DNA from: Ampelomyces quisqualis
Taxonomy: Eukaryota; Ascomycota; Dothideomycetes; Pleosporales; Phaeosphaeriaceae
Length of the DNA stretch: 64,000 nt
Direction: 5' to 3'
NCBI GenBank assembly: GCA_018398575.1
Contig: JAGTXZ010000010.1
Coordinates: 2,170,001-2,234,000, forward strand
The position numbers and the translations under genes are program-made. How positions within the stretch are numbered: the stretch's first letter is position 1; each line of letters begins with the position of its first letter. This document shows, piece after piece, positions 1 through 9,264 of the stretch. The notes under the pieces are model-generated. The model searched no databases. It saw only the letters and a program-made list of their open reading frames with translations, and was not told the DNA's origin.

Positions 1-994
1 CTCGCGAGCCTCCTTGACCTGGCCTTCTAGACGCTGGATGCGAGCAGTCAAATAATCAATTGCATCCACTTTTTGTTTCTTGTCCGTGTACTCCGGATCC
101 TTCTTACTCGGCGTACAAAGTGGACGGGTTGCAGGCAACTGGCTCGGATTCTTCAGATACTTTGCCAGTACGGTTTCCAACTGCATTACTGCCTTTTCGT
201 GCTCGTCGATGAGGTCCGGTATGTCCTTGACGTTCCTGCCGACCGAGGCCCGGGGCACTTCGGGGGTCGTTTTCAGGCTGTCGGTGATCTCCGCCAAGCC
301 ATGATCGCTGCGGTAGTTCTTATTGACGTCGGTGATCATCAAGGTGCGCGAATGCAGGCTATTCTGGTAGTCTGCACCTTCGAGAAACCTTCTCCGCAGG
401 CGATGAACGGCGCGGTAGGTCCACCACAAAAAAGCGCACACGATGATGTTGAACAGATAGGCGACAGCGACAAAGGCCCACAAGATGTCGCCGACCTTGT
501 GTGTTGATTCCATGGCCTTGGTGATGTTGACGGGGATGACGATGGCGCAGCCGACAATGGCCAGGACGATGAACATGTTCCTGCACATGCGAGCGAAGCG
601 CAGGAAGATGGTGGCATCCAGGCCAATCATGTGCACAAACGCATCCTCGTTCGTCTTGAAGACGGGCCGGTACCAGGCAAACAGGGACTTGCCCATGGGT
701 GGCGGGCGGTGCTTGTCGTCGGCATGGCGGAGACGGGGCGCATAGACGATGGTGTTGAAGGGACGCAGGACGAGAAAGAGGAGGAAGATGCCGCTGCTAA
801 TGCCAATGGCCGTGCCTACGGCGATAATGACGGATTGCTGAGCCATCTGGTGCCGTTAGCCGTCGCGCATGCCATGTTGTGGGAGGTGGGGAAGGACTTA
901 CCTTGGTTCCGAGGATGTCGCCGCTAAGCAGCGACGTGAACTTGTGCTCTATGCTCTCGTCCCGCGGAAGCATCTTGTGTGGCGTCCCAAACAT
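1..994 (-). CDS. CSC1: CSC1/RSN1-type calcium-permeable stress-gated cation channel, N-terminal part
   Basis: This is the 5' part of a plasma-membrane osmosensitive cation channel of the CSC1/TMEM63 (DUF221, Phm7/Rsn1) family; the rest lies beyond the left edge. Exon 1 is 994-902 and exon 2 runs from 846 to the edge, separated by a 55 bp GTAAGT...CAG intron. The 313 visible residues contain an N-terminal membrane segment (VIIAVGTAIGISSGIFLLFL), then the family's PxxxGKSLFAWYRPVF and GLDATIFLRFARM motifs, then two more hydrophobic segments including WAFVAVAYLFNIIVCAFLWW. A hydrophilic stretch with the LHSRTLMITDV motif follows; it belongs to the cytosolic RNA-recognition-like domain of these channels. 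The frame is open to the last base. The downstream seven-helix core is not in the window, so function is inferred from family resemblance. Confidence 0.85.
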
Positions 995-2187
995 GGTGCG
1001 AGATGTGTGCAGAGCGAGAGGCGGGCGGGCAGTTGTTGCGGAGAGCGAGCGGGTGCAAGGGAGGGAGGGACGACGCCGCAGACCAAGGGCAGGCCGTGTC
1101 TATGTGTAACGACTGTCGATGGAGGGATTCGGCGCTCAGCGCATCGCTGCTAAGCTAGCATCGCTATGCGGATGCAAAGACAAGCTCCGAATGTGGAGGT
1201 GCTGAACGGGACAAGACAAGAGACAAGGAAACGCGCGAAGCAAACAAGCGCATAAAGAGATGACTTTGTTTGTTGATAAGTGAGGTGAAAGTGTCTGGCG
1301 CCATGGCCGGGCCCAGAGCTCAAAGGAGTCACGTGGCTCGAGAGCAGGCTATCCGCGCACCCTCATTGGAGCAGCCTCGCGCCGACTACCCGTTCCCTAA
1401 ACGCCGCTGCAATCCGTCCCTGTCACTTTGCGGCTACCCGTGTTACCCGTCCCTTTTGATCTTTGCATCCTGGGCCAGACTGCCGACCTTTTCGTGGAGA
1501 AGAGCTGCCATCACGATGCTACGTGGACCCGCTTTTTTCTTTCCACCCACCAGTGCCACCAAGCGAGGGCTTGGGAGCTATCTGGTTCCACGGGACGTCT
1601 AATCAAAGCATGCTCGACAAAATGCCACGAGGCGCAGGCTTTGATTGGCCGACGAGATGCCGGGACGGCTACAACGTCGTGTTTCGGAGGCACGGAGGCT
1701 AGACTACGGGGGAACGAGGCGCCTACAGTACAGCTGGCCGCTGAACTATCTGAAACTGGACGGCCCAATGACCGAAGACTGCCTTGCAACTTGGCGCGCA
1801 CTCCGTACTGAATGTCGACTTATTATCAAACAGCTGTGGTATGCATTTGCCATGGCACGTGATGTCACTCATCATCAACCACCTGGGTTTCACCGATGCC
1901 ACACCACAAATACCACGTATGAAAGGTGATCCAAAGACAAGTATATTCTCCTGTGATCCAAGATACAGAATCTCGTCCATGTCAAGTAGTGGCATTCCCA
2001 CAATAGCCCACTTCATTATCCCCTCCATTTCCATCCTATGCATCCTCTCACAATTTCGCCTCACACCCTCTCCTCCCTTTCTCCCAGCCTTCTCAACCGT
2101 GGCAGAACTTGTCGGCGTCCTTGCCGCGCTTCTTACATTTACTCAGTCAGTCGATTCACACCTCGGGATATCAGAACAAGAAAACAC
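995..2187. other. Intergenic region upstream of the channel gene
   Basis: I see no supported gene here. The right part is the 3' flank of the first small secreted protein gene. The left part should hold the channel gene's promoter and 5' UTR. Short open frames occur on both strands, but none has a signal peptide, a recognisable motif or convincing splice sites. Confidence 0.5.
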
Positions 2188-2499
2188 TTACACAATATGC
2201 CAGCACCGGCGCTTGCACTCAATGACGACCCTCGTTCCGTTGCCAAGCTTTCCGCACATCTTCCTGCCGTTGGGCTGGCATCTGCCGCAGGTACCGGTGT
2301 AGTCATTGGTATCGGCGGAGTCATTGGTGTCGGCGGAGTCATTGGTGTCCTCGGCGAGGCTCCTAGAGTCGATAATGTCGAACATGTCAAGGAAGTCAGC
2401 CATGTTGGCGATACCGGTGGTGTCGGCGATGTCCGTGGGCACAGACAACACGAGGAGGAACATGGAGAAGAGGACGAGGATGGTTGCGAGGAGCTTCAT
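2188..2499 (-). CDS. Small secreted cysteine-rich protein 1 (acidic repeat; tail uncertain)
   Basis: The 103-residue product starts with a clear signal peptide (Lys2 followed by a long hydrophobic core to about residue 19). An acidic segment follows with tandem TNDSAD hexads (residues 52-66), then a cysteine-rich tail with Cys at 71, 74, 82, 95 and 99. The stretch MCGKLGNGT resembles TCGRLGRET in the neighbour at 4,622-4,977, and the Cys74-x7-Cys82-x12-Cys95 spacing also fits, so it is probably a diverged paralogue. The reading frame stops at WHIV, exactly where GTGTAAGTG reads like a splice donor. The paralogues carry an intron near there, so the true protein may have a further exon; a GTGTAA donor joined to an AG ending at 2,129 would add a short tail with a sixth cysteine (stop at 2,093). 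It is a candidate apoplastic effector by structure only; no function is known. Confidence 0.65.
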   Translation of the reverse strand: MKLLATILVLFSMFLLVLSVPTDIADTTGIANMADFLDMFDIIDSRSLAEDTNDSADTNDSADTNDYTGTCGRCQPNGRKMCGKLGNGTRVVIECKRRCWHIV

Positions 2500-2600
2500 G
2501 ATGAAGAGAGTCTTGACGACAGAGGTTGCTCGCTTGCTCAGTACACGGCTTTCCTGAAATGTGCAGGAGCTTGTGAGTGAGTTCGGGGGATCAGGCGTGG

Positions 2601-2608
2601 TATATATA
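2601..2608 (-). promoter_or_regulatory. TATA box of small secreted protein 1
   Basis: TATATATA lies 102 bp upstream of the start codon at 2,499. All four secreted-protein genes in this cluster have such a box at a similar distance, which supports the start codons chosen. Confidence 0.55.
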
Positions 2609-3438
2609 CCCCTCCTTCTCCTCTAGATGCACGATCGCCGAAATCCCACCGCCTCCCAAGACCGTTTGTGTGAGCACATTGGTGAATCTCGCGTGTTTGC
2701 AGTATACGTCCGGCATCCGACTTCGGGATCCCAAACGTCACAGTCTAGCGTTTGCAGCTGCACGAAACGGATGCCATGAGCTCTCACAAGACGCATTCAT
2801 TACGTTTATGCAAAGTGACTCAAGTGGAGAAGAATAGTCACTGAACTCGCGTCAACCTTTTAGAAAATCTCCAAATCTGTCTGTTTGGCTACACATGATC
2901 ACGTTCATGATGCGATCTTACTGATTCTTGGTACCTCCATAGCAGACGAGGCCTACCCCGAACATGTGTCGGGGCGGGTATGGTTTGTCGAAGAAGTACA
3001 TGATAGTCTTGGTCCTCACGAGTGTAGCTAGGCTGAATTTGCTCTGCCTAACGATTATCTTGAAGGGGTGACCAGGTGTGAGGTCCGCGAGAACATCTTG
3101 CAGGGTTGACGGATCTAGCTCACTACACATATCAATGATACAATTAAAGAGATAGATTCTAGATGCACGAAATCCGATTCGTTTGCCTCGGCCTCCCTAT
3201 CCCATGACACAACTGCCGCCGTCTTTGGGAGTGAAGGGATCGTATTTCGCCAGGCGAGACTAATCCACGTGACTGAAGCAGTGAACCATGGTCGACTACG
3301 CTACCAAGGACCAAAGCTGCAAAATGCATTGAGCATAGAATTCTCCATTTCTCTCGCCTATGTGTACGAAGCCAGCAAAACTCGAGGTTGCGAGCAGCCC
3401 CTGCGCATCGTTCATCGAGGGTCGTAGGTAGTCCATGC
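2609..3438. other. Spacer between secreted protein genes 1 and 2
   Basis: No supported gene. One minus-strand frame at 2,918-3,130 (70 codons) has a plausible amino-acid mix, but it has no signal peptide, no recognised motif and no matching splice context, so it is not called. Confidence 0.4.
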
Positions 3439-3797
3439 TCATTCATCCACGCACCGTGGAACCGGATCCCAGTGACCTACATCGCATCAACACCATCTCC
3501 ACGACTTGTAAACTTGACAACGATGAGAAACTTACATGCGACTTTGCAGTATCTGACAAGCCACAGCCCTTGGTAGCAGACCTTGAGACTCCTGGTGCCG
3601 TACGATTTAATAGAGCCAACTAGAAGCAACATCAGCATGATGCTTTCCTCCCAGGCATGCATGTTTATTTCAGATGGTTGCTTACCGCACCTTGTCTCGC
3701 CTTCGTGGCCGTGGCATGCGTAGTCACCACCTGATTTGGCGGCGGCGAGGAGGACAAGTAATGCCCAGAAGAGGACAATGGTGAGTGGGAACTTCAT
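3439..3797 (-). CDS. Small secreted six-cysteine protein 2
   Basis: Three exons (3797-3686, 3619-3536, 3476-3439) encode 77 residues. The introns are 66 bp (GTAAGC...TAG) and 59 bp (GTAAGT...TAG). A signal peptide occupies about residues 1-20. The mature part has Cys at 28, 37, 52, 62, 66 and 74, with a C-x2-G-x-W motif after Cys52. Without splicing the frame also stays open, because intron 1 is a multiple of three, but only the spliced form gives six cysteines. Intron 1 falls in phase 1 directly after the second cysteine codon, and intron 2 splits the fifth cysteine codon T|GT. The neighbour at 4,622-4,977 has exactly the same two positions, so the genes are homologous. An extracellular, disulphide-stabilised effector-like protein is inferred; the target is unknown. 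Confidence 0.72.
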
Positions 3798-3899
3798 CGT
3801 GGAGACTATGTCAAGGCGTTGTGCGCAAACTGTGTGTGCTTGAATTGTGAATTGTGATGAACAAGAAAGATAACGACATTTCGCTTTAGGTGGAAGCAT

Positions 3900-3908
3900 T
3901 ATATATAA
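3900..3908 (-). promoter_or_regulatory. TATA box of small secreted protein 2
   Basis: A TTATATATA run on the minus strand lies about 104 bp upstream of the start codon at 3,797. Confidence 0.5.
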
Positions 3909-4621
3909 TTTGCGTCGAGCATATCTAGGCGCTAGGTTCGGCTCGCTGGCAGGCGTTCTGTTTGATTCGTGGGTATGTGCGATAGTCGGGACGAGAACCA
4001 TGGTTGAGGTCTTTGAGCGAATTCATAGGACATGTCTAAGCAAGAACCACGATTTTCAGCGGCTGGCCAACGGCTTTCGAAGCAACACTATAGATTGTAC
4101 TCATGCTCACTTTGAGAGGGCAACCGGAGACTCAAGTCTCGCAATCGCGTATTAACGCAAGGCTGGCATACTATGGTGGCAAACGAAGCATTCCTTCCTT
4201 GACACCATACTCCCTTGGCAACGCCACAAAACGACCGCAAGACTGCATGCCCCTTATAAAGAGCGGTACCAGGCAGGAGCGTCGACGAACGTTTGATTTC
4301 ATGGCAACTGACCCTCGCTCAGTTTCCAAGCCGCGCACGTTCGAAGTTTGTAAAAAGTGCTGCATCTGCTACTGGTGGCGGACAGGCCTGGGGAAGATGA
4401 CAGTCTTCACAACAACCACCTACGAGCAAGCATCAGTGCTGGGAGGATCACAATGTACTTTTCATTAATTTCCATTCACGACCCCAGTATCTAAGTATGA
4501 AGAAGACCGCCACCCGTCAGACACGGGTATTTGAGTCTTCCCCATCTACCTCAACTCATATCCATCTCCATCGCGTCCAAGTCTATGCTTTTCCCGAGCA
4601 GATTCGGACCGTAGAGAGCCT
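3909..4621. other. Spacer between secreted protein genes 2 and 3
   Basis: Upstream region of gene 2 and 3' flank of gene 3. The open frames are short and lack signal peptides or motifs; nothing is called. Confidence 0.4.
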
Positions 4622-4977
4622 CTACTCATCATTCTTGCGATAGCCGCGGATCTCGCAGTGAGGGGTGGGCAGAGCAGTACCTGGTCAGGGTCAGTAGGAG
4701 CCAGATCATAGCTTCTTGTCAGCACTTACAATGCTCCTGTCCGAGGCAGAAGGGGGCCTGAGGATCCCAGTATCCGTCGACGCACTTGAAGACGGCCGTC
4801 TCCCTGCCGAGCCGGCCTTCGATTAGGTTAGCTCGAGTAACTCAAGATATTGGCTTGCGAAGGTCGCTTACCACACGTGAGGGCGCCCTCTTCGTCGCAC
4901 TTGCTTTTGGGAACGCGACCGGCGATCGTGACGGCGGCAGTGGCCGCAATGGCGAGGATGGTGTTGATGAAACGCAT
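4622..4977 (-). CDS. Small secreted six-cysteine protein 3
   Basis: Three exons (4977-4872, 4816-4730, 4680-4622) encode 83 residues. Intron 1 is 55 bp and has a perfect GCTAAC branch point shortly before its AG; intron 2 is 49 bp with a GTAAGT donor. A signal peptide covers about residues 1-19 (MRFINTILAIAATAAVTIA). The mature part has Cys at 27, 35, 47, 59, 65 and 73 and a C-x2-G-x-W motif (C47, G50, W52). The first intron follows the second cysteine codon in phase 1, and the second splits the fifth cysteine codon, exactly as in the gene at 3,439-3,797. No single open frame covers the protein, so automated calling could easily miss it. A secreted effector-like role is inferred from size, cysteines and cluster context only. 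Confidence 0.75.
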
Positions 4978-5098
4978 CTTAATGACGATTATGTTGTTGG
5001 ATCTGATGGTTGTTTGATGAGCTATATGCAGCCAGTGAACTTTGAGCCTGTTGAGATTATGTCAGGTGGGGAGGAGGCAGGATGGAGATCGCGGACAG

Positions 5099-5106
5099 TT
5101 TATATA
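5099..5106 (-). promoter_or_regulatory. TATA box of small secreted protein 3
   Basis: TATATAAA on the minus strand lies 122 bp upstream of the start codon at 4,977. Confidence 0.55.
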
Positions 5107-5698
5107 CGTTCCCAAGTGAAGCTGCGAGACTGGACATGGCAGTATCGGTGAGCTACTCAAAGGATTGGCAGTGATAAGAGCGGCTGCTGGGTGAGATGAC
5201 GTCGTCGTGTGGGGCAACAAACTGCGTAGTACAGGTGAAGGAGAGATCCACGGAGCTTTGAAAAGAAGAGTATCATGACCAGGTGATAAATGCACATGCT
5301 CTTGATATACTCAGTGCCAGAACATCGAGACATGTTGAGTGAAGTGGACGAAAAGCAAGATTCTCACAACAGCGTACGAGCAAGAGCACAGGTAAAGACG
5401 AACGAATGCAGCGTCTCGTGGCGGAAAAATTGATATCGTTCTCATTTCGTATACATGTCACAGATAAGAATATCCGCACGTCCACCTCAACCCCGTCCAA
5501 ATTCCGTACAGACATGTCCAATTGCCACAAGCCAGCCAAATCTAAAACATGACATGCCAAACAACTCCAATCTCCCCATTTGGTGTGTACCCCAAGCTTC
5601 CAACCCCATCAATGCCCACGTCGAGTCCTACCACCTCACCTGTCAGTCCAGACCTCGCCAAGTTGGCGATTGCTGAATCATACATACTCCCAAGACCG
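5107..5698. other. Spacer between secreted protein genes 3 and 4
   Basis: No gene is supported. The region serves as upstream sequence of gene 3 and 3' flank of gene 4. Confidence 0.4.
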
Positions 5699-5935
5699 CT
5701 AACCCTGCGCAGCCTCACTGTTGGGGCCGTTCCAGCACACGGGATAAGGCTCCTCAGAACACATGACGCCCTGAGTACAGTGCTCGCGGACCCACCAGCC
5801 ATTGTTCTCGCAGTATCCGATGGCAGTGCCCCAGTTGACACAAGCGATGTCGCCGTCCTCACAACGAGTAGCCTGAGTAGGGGCGCCGAGGACGATGGAG
5901 GAAGTGAGCGCGATGAGAAGTATAGAAGCGAGCAT
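5699..5935 (-). CDS. Small secreted six-cysteine protein 4
   Basis: A single exon encodes 78 residues. The start at 5,935 is chosen because the signal peptide follows it at once (MLASILLIALTSSIVLGA); an upstream in-frame start would add 19 hydrophilic residues. The mature part has Cys at 25, 32, 42, 53, 59 and 67, with a C-x3-G-W-W motif after Cys42. The spacing between the fifth and sixth cysteines is seven residues, as in proteins 2 and 3. Unlike those genes it has no introns, which suggests intron loss or a retroposed origin. It is probably an extracellular disulphide-bonded protein; an effector role is inferred, not shown. Confidence 0.72.
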   Translation of the reverse strand: MLASILLIALTSSIVLGAPTQATRCEDGDIACVNWGTAIGYCENNGWWVREHCTQGVMCSEEPYPVCWNGPNSEAAQG

Positions 5936-6050
5936 GTTGATAGCTGGCGTTGCTTGGAGTGCTTGGTGTTCGTAGTTGTTGAAACTTGACAAGTGTATAG
6001 AGGGAGAAAGATGATTCGTGAGAAGGAGTCAGGGACGGGGTCGTGAGCGG

Positions 6051-6060
6051 ATTTTATATC
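6051..6060 (-). promoter_or_regulatory. TATA-like box of small secreted protein 4
   Basis: GATATAAAAT on the minus strand lies about 118 bp upstream of the start at 5,935. Confidence 0.45.
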
Positions 6061-6652
6061 ACGAAGCAAACGGCTTACAACAATTGAAACTGGTTTCTAT
6101 TGGTCATGGCGATAGTGACGCTAACATCGGCGTTGACATGTCAAACAGTGAATCCATGGGGCGCAGATCGTTCAGTGGTAACAGATCGGATCAGAGACAA
6201 CATCTTGCACAAACATTAGCAACGCAACTACCGAACAGAAAAGTCTGTTGGGAATATCTCCATCAAATTTTCTTAGCAATGGTTGATGTTGAGGGATCGC
6301 AGGCAGATGAGTGACAGTTCCCTGAAATGGATCTTAGGAAATATGTGTCAAGCCTCACTGTGTAGGGTGTATAACTGCTACAAGCAAGCTTAATTCCCCC
6401 TTCGAGTACGAATAGAAAACGCTTTTGTCTATCATCAGCCATTTAATGCTTTTCTGTCATTGAAACACAACCGTTTCAAGGTGTACCATCCTCAGAAGAA
6501 GTACCGACGCGATGTAGTTCTTCCATATCGAAACTTTCGCGAGCAGATACTATCGAGTCTTCCAATTCGTCCAGCGAGAGCTCTCGTTCAGTCAGGATGA
6601 AACTTTCCTTCTTGTAGGCCCAAGGCGGGATCCTTAATACCGGGGCACCATC
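6061..6652. other. Spacer between the secreted-protein cluster and PCM1
   Basis: Contains the distal upstream region of secreted protein 4 and the 3' flank of the phosphoacetylglucosamine mutase gene. No gene is supported. Confidence 0.4.
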
Positions 6653-8605
6653 CTATTTACCACCCGCAGCTTTCACAATCTCCGCAACTTTCCGTGCCAG
6701 GTCTTCCGCCTCAGCCTTAGTTGCTGCTTCGGCATAGACACGGACGGCGTCCTCGGTACCACTTGCACGAGCGAACGAACGTCCTTGACGGAACTTCTGG
6801 ACCTCTTTATCGATTTGACCTTGCACGCCTTCCGGGCTTGTGAGCTTGCGTTCAGCGTCTGTTGTCTTAAAGATTGTACGGTCGCTGACAAGGACCTTCA
6901 GGAGGCGGTTGGGAAGGTCGGTATAGGTTGCGAGCCACTCCTGGGGACCCCAGCGTTTGTGTGCAAGGACGACTTCGACAAGAAGGAAGTCAGACAGCGC
7001 ATCTCCAACGGCCTGGTTAATCAGATCGATACACGCGCGGAGGATCTCTAGATTCTCCGCTTCGGAGGGTGACTTCGGCTCGTAGTTCTTGATGATGATA
7101 AGCGTGCTGTGAGAGAAGATTGCTGTGCCGTGGCCATTAGCCTCGAAATATACACCGATATCAAGCTTCTGTGCAGCGTGGTGTAGATACTTGACTCCCG
7201 TAGGCGTGCAGGTCACTGGAAGGCGGAGGTTCTTCTCGACGTAGTCTGTCGCCGCGCCGTTTGCGTAGGCAGTCTGCACAACGCCAATCTTGATTTGATC
7301 AGCGAGACCTGAAGTACGCACCAAATCGCCGAAGAACGAAGCCACGAGAGTGGCAATACGATCGCCATCGAGCAGCCTGAAAACATTCTGATCGTCTTTG
7401 AAGTAGTAGACAACACGATCCGCGTCGCCATCGAGCGAGCAGCATCGGTCGCCAGGCCCAGTCTTGGAAGTTGGAGGGGCGCGCTGGTTTGTCTTGACGT
7501 AGTCGGCTCCGCACTTTGACGTTGTCAGTATAAAATGGTAAGCATCGTATGCATCGCGTCTAAACTTACGTCAACATTGAGTGCTTCCGGTTTGACGACG
7601 TTGTCATTTACTACAGAGATCTCAAGGCCCGTCTCCGTAACAGGCAGGTACTTGATGAGCTCGTTAAGTTTCGGTCCGCCGACACCATTGGCACAGTCGA
7701 CCGTCAGGCCTCCATTCGGTTTCTTGCTTCCCATGGCCTTCTTGAAGGCAGCACTGAACTTCTCGTAGTAGCCAGCCTCTGTCGGGACACCATAAGCGTC
7801 CGGTGTATCGGCAGTGTTGAGACACCTGACCATGTAGTGTAGCTGAGGTGTTGTCAGGAACCCGAAGTCTTTGTATTCGACACCAGCAGCCTTCAGTCCA
7901 TCCAACAAGCATCCGAGTAGCCTGGCCCCAGATGCGCGAGTGTCACGGGCCACGATGACGTTGGCAGGCTTGCTCAAGTCGATCTTCTGCTCTTCCGCAA
8001 CGCGTTGGTAGTATTTTGAAACAGCTTCTGAGCTGGTCTGGTTCGCCATTTCAGTGCTAATGGCCTCCCAAGACTCCTATAGGCTTGTCAGGTCCTGATC
8101 AGTCGACTTGGCGAACAGCCGTATTACCTCTAGCATGTCACCCTACATCTAGATTAGCTTCTCTCCAATGGTCGCTTCATGAAAAATGACGTACCATTGG
8201 CTCAACCAATTTGACACCGTTGTCTTGCGGGGGGTTGTGTGAAGCCGTGATCATGACACCAACGTATTTGCCGCCCAGCTTTCGCGACCGCAACGCTGCG
8301 ATAAGACCCACGCGGGTCAAGACGGAATCGAGAACATCACTGCGGTTGTCAGCTGGGGCAATGATACACGGTATACATGTTGTAGTGGTGGCTGTATGGG
8401 ACGAATGGGAAGCGGGCGTGGTCTGGTAGGCTCGTGTGGGGTGAAGGGGCATTGTACGCTTTTGTTCGGAACTAGCACACATCAATCAGACTGTAGCGCA
8501 TCATATGTGTGTGATTCAATGACTTACTCCGGCAGTACCATATGTGTACACATGGCCCTCAGGCGGAGGGTGCTTCTGCGCAGCGTCCACGATGGGATTC
8601 GACAT
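6653..8605 (-). CDS. PCM1: Phosphoacetylglucosamine mutase
   Basis: The enzyme interconverts GlcNAc-6-phosphate and GlcNAc-1-phosphate, feeding cytosolic UDP-GlcNAc for chitin, N-glycans and GPI anchors. Six exons (8605-8528, 8471-8458, 8339-8195, 8142-8128, 8076-7570, 7513-6653) give 539 residues, the usual length for the family. The catalytic phosphoserine motif TASHNPPQDNG puts the serine at residue 64. The metal-binding loop DGDADR is at 281-286, and the C-terminal phosphate-binding motif RASGTEDAVRVY is present. Exons 2 (14 nt) and 4 (15 nt) are micro-exons, yet all joins keep frame and restore family sequence (TYGTAG-FRTKA-DVLDSV and EPM-GDMLE-SWEA). The predicted start reads MSNPIVDAAQKHP. 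Nothing suggests loss of function. Confidence 0.93.
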
Positions 8606-9264
8606 CGTGGGAGGGAGGAAGCTTGTCAGAGCTGCTTTAGCGTCAAGGTGGTGCAAGAGATGACTGCAGAATTATGTTGCAACTTATGTACGTGAAAACA
8701 AGTAAGCAGAGCTGAAGAAACCAAAAGTAAAGTCAGCTCTTCGCAGAAAGCGAGGCCTGATGTGCACATGCAGTTTTGGAGCCCCTCCATGCCACGGGCG
8801 CTAGCAAGGATCCTCAAGTTACCGCTTTCCGATGACGTTACACCGGTGCCTGAGCGTGCGCCAAAAATAGGTATTGGATGTTTGCCTCCTCCACGTGCGG
8901 GATCCGAACGTGCGGCTTGTTGCCTCGTGTGTCTGCGTATTGTTGTATCAGACCATACCACTTCTGTTGAGCCTGCCGTGGCGATTCGCTCAGGCGGGGC
9001 GCAATTGAACTCAGCAGCAACTGACCGCTGCTTGGCCGTGTCCACAACATGCTGCATCGTACCACCTGCAAGATCATCAGTGGAAACGTCACTAGTGCAA
9101 TGTACATGTTGAAGAACTGAAGCGGCCTCTTTCACAGAGAATTGAACATGTCTTCCATTCAAGGAGGTGGGTAAAAACTGCCTAAAGTCGGAGGAGAGCC
9201 TCGAGACAGTAATCGGATACTGATGCTACTGCATGCAAAGAGATACAGGGAGTGATGCAAATGT
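8606..9264. other. Spacer between PCM1 and NST1
   Basis: Upstream region of PCM1 and 3' flank of NST1, which lie head-to-tail. No supported gene. Confidence 0.45.

Noticed and set aside
1723..2064. 113-codon minus-strand frame with several cysteines as a fifth secreted protein
   Set aside because: The N-terminus is hydrophilic with no signal peptide, and the cysteine spacing does not match the family.
2918..3130. 70-codon minus-strand frame between secreted proteins 1 and 2
   Set aside because: No signal peptide, no cysteine pattern shared with the neighbours and no splice context. It could be part of a lost gene, but nothing supports a call.
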